Assembly (NCBI GenBank): GCA_029582265.1
Contig: CM055835.1
Location: 14,129,498-14,193,497 of the forward strand
Source: Zoroaster sp. YZ-2022
Taxonomy: Eukaryota > Echinodermata > Asteroidea > Forcipulatida > Zoroasteridae
Direction of reading: 5' to 3'
Length of the DNA: 64,000 bases
Part shown: one piece after another, positions 35,701 through 47,700 of the stretch
Numbering within the stretch: the first letter of the stretch is position 1
How the letters are laid out: every line of letters begins with the position of its first letter
Position numbers and translations under genes: made by a program
Notes under the pieces: generated by a model
What the model was told of the DNA's origin: nothing
The model's database searches: none
The model's input: the letters and a program-made list of their open reading frames with translations, nothing else

Positions 35701-38700
35701 ACCAAATATCATGTTTGCAAATCGGAATCTCATAAAATTTGAAATAATACCGGTATGGCATAATGTCTCATGTTTCCCTCATACAATCAACAACGGAAAG
35801 AAAATCTGTTAACAGTAAGGTAAAGTGATGGTAATACCGTAAAATCATTGTTGAATATTAACCCTAACCACCTGAAACCATTCAAACTCCAACAGCAGGG
35901 TTTGTTGGATTTTGATGGACTCAGTGCTGTATAGCCCAGACAGGGATACTTTGCATTCCAGCTAAGTCCAACAGTTGGGTGGTAGTGTTTATGCATGGTG
36001 TTGGATTTTGGCGGATTCAGGAAGGTTCTTAGCCAAAATAATGTAGCTAGGGGGTTAGAGTTAATGTCAGGGACGGATCCACAGTCCGTATATAATGTAT
36101 GGTAAAATTACATGCATGCCGATTAAAAACATACCCTTCTGTTGCCCCCTGGATCCACCAGCGATTAATGTAAAATTTAATCCTAAATTGTAATGCCATG
36201 CATTAATCTTGTCTAGAAATATTGTTGGGTGAGCAAACATTCATACATGTACCTCTATGTAAAAAAATTGTTTAAAACACAGCATGGCAGAATTCCAATC
36301 GATCCAGCAATTTTGGCAATTTTGACTGCAAAAACAAGAAAATTGAAAATGCTGATGCGCAGGTCTGAGGCGACACGTGCGGAGACTAGAAACAGGAGAC
36401 TTTTTTTTTGGCCTTAAGAAATACATGTAGTACATATGTGTATATATTCTAGCTCCTAAATTCTATTTGTGAACAACTCAACATACTGTACATGTTATAA
36501 ACTGATACTTTCACAGGTTGGTTGTTTAATTTACTGTACATGTACATGTACATGTATTTCTTGATTCAAAGAGAGTAAGGCAGGGGTCGAAATTGCCGGT
36601 AGCCCGCTAGCCCGGGACTAGTGGATTTACAGCTGGGCTACTATTTTTTCCAGTTTGATATCCCGGCGGGCTAGTGGAAAAATAAAGTAAAAATGCATCA
36701 TCACAAATAATAATGAACTGTCTGACAATAACGTTCGGCTCTTTACTTTGTAATCAGTAGTGAAAAATTTGTTGTCAACTCGCCGTTGCATCAAAACATG
36801 CTAGAGATGCATTATATCAGCCATGGATTCCTTTGAGTTTAATCGTACAGCGGTCCTGCACGGCGCGGCATGCACTGCAGTGATGGTGTTACATAAAATA
36901 CTGCTCACCTAAAAATTTGCTTCCCTATTGTAGAGTGCGCAGCGGAATATTCGGTCCTGTGCACGTGCACAATTTCACGGTGTCTGTATCAGGCATGTGA
37001 AATTTCCGCGTTTACGCGGAAATCCGCTTTTTTTATTTCCCCGTTCTGCGTTTTTCTCGGGGCTCCGCTTTTTTCCCAGCGCCACGCCGTGATTGTAGAC
37101 TCCGCTTGTATACCATCCAAACACATACACACTTCTTACACACAGAGAAAACGGAACCGGGCATCGTGCTGCACATCGTTAAGATCGCACTGTGATTTTG
37201 ACATGTGAGTCGGGGACTAGACCTGGTAAACGGCCGGTTCGGCCGTGTGTGAACATGTGAACTAGTCCAAAAAAGTGGCTAGGGCAGCGTATGCTTCAAC
37301 GCATGATGACGTGCTGATCGAGCCGTAGCTGTTGTCATATAGCCGCTAATTCGGATCGCGATCGGGCCGCACGTCTGAAAATTTCACGTTTGCACATGCA
37401 CGCTGGACGACTTGTCTTTTCTTATCTCAGCCACACTAAAACATAAAGAAAAGTTGCGACGACGAAAGAGAAAATCTTCAATTGCCAATTGTAATCATCT
37501 ATACATGTAGATATCAGACAAAGACAAGTACAGATGATAAATATCTCCCCTGCCTCAACATGGGCAAAACCTGTGTCTTCTGTAATTACTGAATGTCAAC
37601 AAAAGTATTTGAAAAATATTGGTTTCTGTTATGCTTGTTTATTACAAAATGAAGGGCATTTGCAAATAAATCAAAACTAGAGCTCAATTGTATTCGTGAA
37701 CGAATACCCAGCTGTTTCGCTATTTTTTATCATATTAACTTCCACTTTGAGCCGTGAGGACTTTTGAAATGTTATGACATCATTGAATGGATTGTGATAC
37801 AAATAATTAGCTACAAGATGACACAAAGATTGTTAGTTAATGTCATATAGTTCATGAGATATGATTGTTTTAACAGAAAAAACTTCAAACTAATGTAATT
37901 CAAAAACCGATGACGTGTACTATCATTTACATGCACTGCTTACTTCTGGTGACAGTGCATGTTTTGTTTGTATCCCTATAATGTCACCATTCAACACCGG
38001 ATGCAAAATATATACAACTGATGAATTGTTTAGTTGCATAATACATATGCAGGTTAACTAAAATGTAATGTCCAGTAGCTTTATTACTTCAATGTTACAG
38101 ACTTCCACAAAATACCATACTTTATAGAGTACCTTCTTTTTATAGTACAGTTGGGATTATGGAGACTGTCAGTTTTAGTCGAAAGAGCCAGTTGGGCATG
38201 AGAGTGCACTGCCTACATGGGGGTTAACATGTTTTGCATCATGTGCGAGTAGTTCTCAGTGACAGTATAGACAATGTGCCCTCTGACGTCACACCTAAAC
38301 CAAAACATTATGTTTCTGCCCTGCGGTATACGCGCGCATCATGTTTTTGAATAAATTTGGTTTGGGAGTGAAGTCGCAGGTCATGTTGCATTGCTATATT
38401 TGAACTTCTGGTTTCGACCAGAAGCAAACGTCACAATAAGGTCATATTTGCACGAATTGTCAAGTGGGTAACGACCTACAATACGGCTCAAAGATCATAA
38501 TTAGCTGTTTCGCAGCGAAGCGCAGCGAAACAGCTCTAGTTTTTGTTAAAGTTTTTTTATTTTTATTTTTTTATTTTTTTATTTTTTTCAGCGCTTTCCG
38601 TACCGGAAGTGCATTGCAATAACACATGTTTCATTCTGAACGGCTTTTTGCAGTGTTCCATAAATGCGATTGCAATGAAACTTAAGGGGACCAAAGGCAA

Positions 38701-41700
38701 TAGTGCAATAGTGTGCATATTGCAATGACGTCATAATTACGTCATCGGGTGTCAAGTTACACTAAATCAAAGATTAATAATGAAAAACATTAAAAAATTA
38801 ATAACTCCTGAACCACATATGCTATCAATTTCATCTATGTGGCATATTGTAGGTCGTTACCCACTCCGTATTTCGTGCACAGATATGACCCCATTTTGAC
38901 CTTAGCTTCCGGTCCAAACCGGAAGTTCCAGTTTAAAGAGCTCTACAGCCAATATGATAAAAAATAATGCTATGATTTCTGTGTATGTAATCATCAGTAG
39001 GGTGTACTCTTTTGGATAGTAGGTTTGATGATGTCATCATATGCAAGAGCGCCCTCTAGCGACAGGTTTAAAAAGACGTTATTTTCACTTGTACACTTGC
39101 CAATGTCACATTACCACAAATGATATGTCATATTGTAGCTTATGAATCAACTTAAATATCAAAACAAATTACGTCATTATGACGTCATCAGGTGTCAAGT
39201 TACACTAAGTTAAAGATTAATATTGAAAAACTATTAAAAAAATTATAACTTTTGAACCACAATAGCTATAATTATGATCTTTGAGGCATATTGTAGGCCG
39301 TTACCAACTTGACAATTCGTGCAAATATGACCTTATTGTGACGTTTGCTTCCGGTCGAAACCAGAAGTTCAAATATAGCAATGTTGTTCAAGAGCTGTAC
39401 AGATACCGTGTGCTGCAGAGAGAAAACAATTACACACGGCTGGCTCCGAGTTTTGCATGAAATAGCGCCCTCTTCTGGTTGAAGATCGAGTTCTAATGGT
39501 GTTCGTCATTGTATTGGTTACAACAATTTTTTTGTCATGTAGTTACACTCAAGCCACCTCCTTTTAATAGTGTTTGTTCTTTGACGTCGCTGGTTGCATT
39601 GCTTAAGTTCCCCGACCCCCTCCCCAAAGGGTACTGCATTTCAGACAGTTGTGCAGACCATGGGATACACACACCACGGGTTCCCATTCTTATGTTACGA
39701 GGTAAACAAACTAGTCTGGTCGTTGGACATTTTGACTGGGGAAAAAATGGTATAAAGATGATTTTTACACCAGATGAGCAATATGCCATAGAACAACATA
39801 CAAGTATCTCAAATCCGCAAAAATCCTGTTTGTGGAAAATGTTTTATGAGTGTTTGAATATTTTGCACATTTTTGCTTAATTTGGACCTAAATACATAGT
39901 CCAATCAAAATAATATGATAAAAAGGGGTCAACCCAAAACAAATTGCAACAGAAGCCATTAATCTGCATTTAATTTGGAATAGCTCACAAAATAACATAT
40001 TAAAAGTATAGGAAAATCGAAGTAGTAGACCAATGCATAATTTGCATAGTTTTTTCCCCATTATGGTGTGCACAAAAATGACTTTTTTTTTGCAATCTTA
40101 ACATAGGGGTTGGAGGAAGATCAAACATTCCTCCATTTTTCCATCATAAGTAGACTAAACTGTTGTTCAGTCACATGAAATTACGATGACATCTCAGTTG
40201 TCATGGAAACAACCACTAGAGGGCGCTATACTCACGCGTATTTTAAGCAACATTTAAATGTGGAACTTTTGTAATGTTTAAATGTAATTTATTTTGCTTT
40301 AACAGTCATCAAACAGTTCATCAATTAATTGTACTTACGAGTAAGAGTGAGTTTAGCGCCCTTCTCAAAGTGGAAGTTAATATGAAAAAAAAATAGCGAA
40401 ACAGCTGGGTATTCGTTCACGAATACAATTGAGCTCTAGTTTTTAATGTTTTTTCATTATTAATCTTTGATTTAGTGTAACTTGACACATGATGATGTCA
40501 TTATGACGTCATTGCAATATGCACACTATTGCAGTATTGCCTTTGGTCCCCTTAAGTTTCATTGCAATCGCATTTATGGAACACTGCAAAAAGGCGTTCA
40601 GAATGAAACATGTGTTATTGCAATGCACTTCCGGTACGGAAAGCGCTGAAAAAGACAAATAAAAACTAGAGCTCAATTGTATTCGTGAACGAATACCCAG
40701 CTGTTTCGCTATTTTTTATCACATTAACTTCCACTTTGAGCGGCTCTAACAACATTGCTGTATTTGAACTTCTGGTTTCGACCAGAAGCAAAAGTCACAA
40801 TAAGGTCATATTTGCACGAATTGTCAAGTGGCTAACGACCTACAATATGGCTCAAAGATCATCATTATAGCTATTGTGGTTCAAAAGTTATAAATTTTTT
40901 AATAGTTTTTCAATATTAATCTCGAACGACTTTCTCGTCAGCCCTACTATAAGTTATCAAGTAAACTTGATAACCAATAAAAATGTATACCGTCCATGAT
41001 GTTGCCACTCCTGCAAATGAACACCATACGTATATGGTGACTTATATATACCCGATTTCATAAATCACGTGAATAACACCCATAGTAAAGATGCAATTAT
41101 TTTCTTTTATTTCCTTCTCATTTATCACTAGCAGTACACTCTTTTGTTTTAAGACCTGCTGCAGCTGGCCATGTTCAATTTGGCAGGGTGCCAAGTTGGA
41201 AGATTGCGAAACATTACGACACCCGGCCGGCATCACGTTTTCCCGCCATGCGGTCGACCGTCGACCGTCGACGGTCGACATTTAAACAATTTGTTGCTAT
41301 ATTTATCAATGATGCGCCTTCACGATGAAGGTTTGCCAAATTAAGAGGTATACATCTGCAATTGGAGATATCTAATTTTAAATTGGGGTTATGGCGTTAA
41401 GTTTTCGCAATTTGCTGAAAACATGCACGGTCGACCCCTATAATTAGAAATAAAGTTATGATTATATTTTTACTTATTACTGTAGTGGTCGATCGTCAAA
41501 TAAAACAATGGTAACAGTTACAACGGGAGGTAAACACGCGTATACGATAAACGTAAATTCTGAAGATTTAACACCACTATTTATCAACTTATATTCATTC
41601 AAGGTATCGGGGGTGGTCACTTTACTTGTGGTCTGCTAGGGTTAATCGTTGTATGACCGCCCAACCCTATAAACTAAAACTTTATGTATTATAACCACAT

Positions 41701-44700
41701 GCCACTTTTTTTTACACAATTACTAAGATATAACACATTGGAAAAAATACGGCCGGACAAAGTACATTTTTCACAATTGTATTTAGTATGAGGATGGTAG
41801 TTAAAGTTTTTTAGGAGAGTTTTATATTAGTTATGATTTGGATAGAGGTGGCATGCATTGTAGAGTCATTGTGTCAGGCCTTATAAAAACGGGACGTTCT
41901 AGCTACGACTGCATCATTACAGCTCATCCGCTAACCCACGGAGGTCACCGACCGACCGGCCGTGGGAAGCATTTGTTTGTTGGGCTTCGGCCCTATTACG
42001 ATCCGTTGGCTTCGGTCAATAGTTGGACTTCGGTCCTAGTGTGGTCTGACGGGTCGACCGTACCCCCCGCGCCCCCAGCTCAATGTTGTAGAGGATTGCG
42101 TGTATGTTTAGGCTGTCTATTCCTACCTCTATGGTCTGTGCGTACAAAGTTGGGACTACATGCAATCACTCAACATTGAGCTGGGGGGATGGGGGGGGGG
42201 GGGTACAATACTTCTCTGAAAAAGAAATAACTTCACACAGTCAAAGTAGAAAGTTGCTTCAAATGTATGTAATTAAATTTCATCTTCCCATATGTGCACT
42301 TTAACAAAAATGCAATTCCATGCAAAACAGGACTTCTGATGATGTACATTTTGTAAAAATCAAAAGTGTAACTGAGGTCATTGATTTCTGAGTACAAGTA
42401 TTTTAAAACAATGTTTGAAGTGTTTGGGGGAGGCAATCCCGCCCCATGGTGGAAGATTCATTTGCATAAGATATGTGACGTAAGGTCGGGAAGATCCGAT
42501 GTGTACATGATGTCCATATACATACAAACGTTTCACACACGTAGCGTCGATTTCATTTCTTCCGTGATTTTTGTTTCCGGAACTAATAAAATGCCGGGAA
42601 GATGTGTTTCTGCAGGATGCAGCAACACCACCAAAGACGGTGTTAGCCTTCATCTGTTCCCAAGTGACCCAAAAATCGCCGTATTTGGACGAGCAAAGTT
42701 CGACTGACAAGAGTAAAGTGGTCAGGTCCATCGGCTGACATAGTTTTGTGCAGCGATCATTTTGAGTCGAGTTTTGAGCCGAATTTCTCTTCCCGACAAG
42801 ACGTCACGAACAGCTTCTCCGTGCAGGGCGTAAAAGTGGGGGGCATTTTTACAATGGTAAAATAACACTCTCAAAAACAATAAAAACACAAAACAAATAT
42901 TTTATTGATCTTTTACTGATATAAAAGAATAAAACGATCACATATTTAACTGTTTGATTTAAATCCATGTCAGTCCCCCTTTAAATCTAAACCAACAAGA
43001 AAGATATTACAAAGTCTTTGAACATAGCTCCTTGATTTATTGAAACTTTGCAATTAAATGGGTATTCGAAAGGGGTTTTAAAGGAAAGAACAAACACTAT
43101 TAAAAGGAGGTGGCTTGAGTGTAATTACATGACACAAAAAATTGTTGTAATCAATACAATGACGAACACCATTAGAACTCGATCTTCAACCAGAAGAGGG
43201 CGCTATTTCATGCAAAACTCGGAGCCAGCCGTGTGTAATTGTTTTCTCTCTGCAGCACACGGTATCTGTAGAGCTGTAGAACAACATTGCTATATTTGAA
43301 CTTCTGGTTTCGACCGGAAGCAAACGTCACAATAAGGTCATATTTGCACGAATTGTCAAGTGGGTAACGACCTACAATATGGCTCAAAGATCATAATTAT
43401 AGCTATTGTGGTTCAAAAGTTATAAATTTTTTAATAGTTTTTCAATATTAATCTTTAACTTAGTGTAACTTGACACCTGATGATGTCATAATGACGTAAT
43501 TTGTTTTGATATTTAAGTTGATTCATAAGCTACAATATGACATATAATTTCTGGTAATGTGACATTGGCAAGTGTACAAGTGAAAATAACGTCTTTTTAA
43601 ACCTGTCGCTAGAGGGCGCTCTTGCATATGATGACGTCATCAAACCTACTATCCAAAAGAGTACACCCTACTGATGATTACATACACAGAAATCATAGCA
43701 TTATTTTTTATCATATTGGCTGTAGAGCTCTTTAAACTTGAACTTCCGGTTTGGACCGGAAGCTAAGGCCAAAATGGGGTCATATCTGTGAACGAAATAC
43801 GGAGTGGGTAACGACCTACAATATGCCACATAGATGAAATTGATAGCATATGTGGTTCAGGAGTTATTAATTTTTTAATGTTTTTCATTATTAATCTTTG
43901 ATTTAGTGTAAATTGACACCTGATGACGTAATTATGACGTCATTGCAATATGCACACTATTGCACTATTGCCTTTGGTCCCCTTAAGTTTCATTGCAATC
44001 GCATTTATGGAACACTGCAAAGAGGCGTTCAGAATGAAACATGTGTTATTGCAATGCACTTCCGATGCATAAGCGCTGAAAAATTAAAAAAAGAAAAAAA
44101 AAAACTTTAACAAAAACTAGAGCTGTTTCGCTGCGCTTCGCTGCGAAACAGCTAAAAAGAAAAAAAACTTTAACAAAAACAACAGCTGTTTCGCTGCGCT
44201 TCGCTGCGAAACAGCTAATTAAAAGATTTGGTTTGTAATGTATACAATGTTTCTAGAAACTATTGTCTGTGTGTACTTTGACATTTTCTGGGACACTCTT
44301 CTCACTCCAAGTCTTCCAAACATTGGGATATTGCAAAGATCGTGACAAAAATAATGTGTTCCCTCTCACTTTGTATTGTCCTTAGTTCAAACACCTCACT
44401 TAGAATTTTACAAAAGAAAAAGGGGATAACACCATTAAAAAAAAAAGAATTTGGTCTTAGAAAGTAGTAGTAATAAAAAGCTCAAAATGCACCTCAGAAC
44501 TTCTACATGTACATGTAGATGGCAAAATACTGAAGGACTGCAAGTTTCTGGGTTTCCGCACCGCGCTTGCCAGGTAACAAAAAAATTTCCTCTTTTTTTT
44601 TCACTGCCCACTCACATGCCTGCTGTATCTAATGACACACCCGGCTTCGTATACCGAACTGGTTCCCGCACTCGTTCAGCAGGTAATCAGATTGCTGTGG

Positions 44701-47700
44701 TGAGAACTAGGCACAGTGTAGCCTTTAGTCAAGGCGCGCGTGGCACCCCGGATACTGGCTTACAGACGACACGAACGACCACCACAGCGCTGTGGTGGTC
44801 CTTCGTGTCGTCTGTACGCCAGTATACGGGGTGCCACGCACGCCTTGACTAAAGGCTAGGAACAGTGCGGACGAAGAACATGCCGCGTTATAATTATCTG
44901 CGCACTATACTTTACTGAATCGGTTTACCTGATTAGTGATTGATTGAAAGTTTGGGGCCGGCCGGCTTCGCTCGCTAACTAATATCAACAGTACAGAAGC
45001 ATGTGGCCCTTTTTGCAAGGAGTGAAACCTCCCGCGAAAAAACAAAGTGGCTGGGTGTAATAATTGGGAGTCTGACGAATCTCAAACACGAAACTCAAGA
45101 TGGCTGCTTTTTATTAAGACCACTGACCATGTGGCATTGGCCACATCCGTACACATGGAGGCGCTATTACAGATAGCTTGTCTAGATTATTACATCTCCC
45201 TTTTTTTTCTCTTTTTTTTTTAGCAGAGAAAAAAGGAAAAATGGAAATTTCTTTAGAGATGAAGTGGTAAAAAGTCAATAAACATGGAAAATTTCCTTTA
45301 AAAAAATATTCTTTTTCTTTTAACAGACCATATCGAAACTGCTTCTGAATTTGCTTGTCTGTCAGTAAAAAAAAATAATAAACTAATTTTCTTTGTTTGT
45401 TTATATCACAGACTGCAGCAACTTTTCCTTTAATTTTCTTTCTAAACTAACCAACATGGCTTTCTAACATAGACCAAGGAAATATTTACCCTGGCAGAAC
45501 TAACACCAAACAATAAAAAATAAAAAAATGTCTATACACAATTGTGACTGTGGATGCAATCCGATTATGTTTTGTTTTCTTGACAGTTCTTTTAAGTTTT
45601 ACAGTTCAGTGTTTTCACATGCCTACTTAGTGACATACATGTAGTCCTGCAAGTATGCTGGGGTTTGTATGGTACGACCGGACCTATGAATGCATACTGT
45701 TGGATTTTGGGACGTTTCAACTTCTTTTTGTTCAGTGTTTGTTGGAGTTTCAATGTCAAAGTCTATAGGGGTATGGAGAGATTTCCTCAAGTCTCTTCTA
45801 TTTCGACGGAAGTTTATTCCTTCTGGAGTTTGTACGATGTAAGATCGTGGTGTACACTGTAGATGCATTTGTGATGATCGTTGCTGGTTTCCACTTGCTG
45901 TTATCTCGCAAAAGAACTGGTTGTCCTGCTTCGAACGATGGTAGGCTCTTTGCTCCGCGATCATAGTACAGTTTTTGCATTTGTTGTTTCTCGTGAATCT
46001 TAGTTGGTACGTCGCTGATTGTTTGCGGTTGGAGAAGTTTCGGGGATGTCGGAAAACGTGTTTGTGTGCGTCTTCCGGAAAACAACTGGGCAGGTGAGGG
46101 TAATCCATCGCGAGGGGTGTTTCGAAGATCCAGCAGGGCAAGGTATGGGTCAACTTTATCCGCTTTAGCTTTAGTAAGTAGTTGTTTCACAATTTGGACT
46201 GCTTTTTCTGCACGACCGTTTGATTGCGGATAGTGCGGTGACGAAGTTGTGTGCTTGATTTGATAGTCATTTGTGAATGTACGAAATTCACATGAGGCAA
46301 ATTGCGGGCCGTTGTCAGAAATCAGATGATCAGGTATGCCATAGCGAGCGAACTGTTGCTTACAGTTACGGATGATTGCTGAAGATTTGGTGGAGGTCAA
46401 TTTGCAGATTTCTATGAAGTTGGAATAGAAATCCACCAACACGAGGTAACAGTCTGTGCCAAGTTCACACAGGTCTGCGCCTATTTTTTGCCATGGTTGT
46501 AGTGGTATTTCATGAGCAATCATTGGTTCTTTTTGGTTCATGTTTTGGTGTGCGCTACAAATTTCACAGCGTGCAACCATGTCACTGAACTGAGCTGACA
46601 TACCTGGCCAGTACATAATGTCTCTTGCCAGTCTCTTTGATTTCTCGATTCCCTGGTGGCTTTCATGAATTTTCCTGAGCATCATTTGTCTTAGTTTCGA
46701 AGGAACAACAACTTTATCCGCTTTGAAAATGATGCCCTCTTCGACAGTGAGCTGATTGCGAATATCCCAATAGGGTCGTATGTCGGTGGCTAACCGAGAT
46801 TTAAGTTCAGGCCAGCCATTGTGGATTGTTTTCTGAAGTTCATTCATGATGGGGTCCTTCCCACTTTCAGCTTTAAGTTCTGCAATTCTCGTTAGTGACA
46901 TCGGCAAACATGTTACCATGCATATCGGAATTGTGCTGTCATCATCTTCAACAGCTTCAGGCAGAAAGTTTCTACTGAGTGCATCTGCTATCACAAGTTC
47001 CTTTCCTCGTTTATAGCTAACATTCATATCGTATTTCTGAATCTTAAGCAACATGCGCTGTAGACGTGGTGGAGTTTCCGCGAGTGGCTTTTTCATTATT
47101 GATTCCAAAGGCTTGTGATCTGTTTCCACATGAAATGCGTGCCCAAAGAGATATTGGTGGAATTTCTCACACCCGAATACAATTGCATACAGTTCTTTCT
47201 CTATCTGGGCATATCGGCATTGCGATTGCGTGAGCGAACGCGAGGCATAGGCGACAGGCTTGTCGTCTTGCAGCAAAACAGCTCCCACTCCATCTTTGGA
47301 GGCATCTGAACTGAGTGTGATTTGCTTATTCACATCAAAATATTGAAGAACTGGTGCTTCAGTAATTAGTCTTTTCAGTTCACGATATGCATTGTCTTGC
47401 TCTGGTCTCCAGTGCCAGAGAATGTCTTTCTCCAGTAGTTTGCGAAGGGGTGCTGTGACATTAGCCAAATTTGGGATGAACTTTGCGACATAATTGATCA
47501 TTCCCATAAAACGTTGCAGTTCATTTTTTGTTGTTGGCTCAGTCATGCCTTGGATTGCTTCTATATTTTTGGGATCTGGCTTTATCCCATCCGCAGTCAG
47601 TTTGTGTCCGATGTACGTTATCTCATTGACCTTAAACCTGCATTTGGTTGGATTCAACTTGATGTTGCGGTCTTGTACACGTTGAAGCACTTTCTCCATT

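Larger units (their letters stand above)
37672..44216. repeat. Complex foldback repeat region
   Basis: Two inverted arms of about 1.07 kb (38503-39582 and 43085-44153) face each other across a 3.5-kb spacer. Outer ends of the arms carry a perfect 33-nt hairpin ('agctgtttcgc', loop, 'gcgaaacagct'), duplicated again at 44184-44216. Another terminal unit, containing the palindrome 'gtattcgtgaacgaatac', occurs at 37676-37750 (plus), about 40370-40440 (minus) and 40666-40740 (plus). Partial arm copies lie at 38385-38502, 40441-40662 and 40741-40921. Each arm is itself two diverged direct repeats sharing 'gggtaacgacctacaatatg'. No superfamily recognised. Confidence 0.85.

Noticed and set aside
39509..39880. 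123-residue open frame at the end of the left foldback arm
   Set aside because: It straddles the arm and spacer boundary, resembles no family and has repeat-derived sequence at its start.
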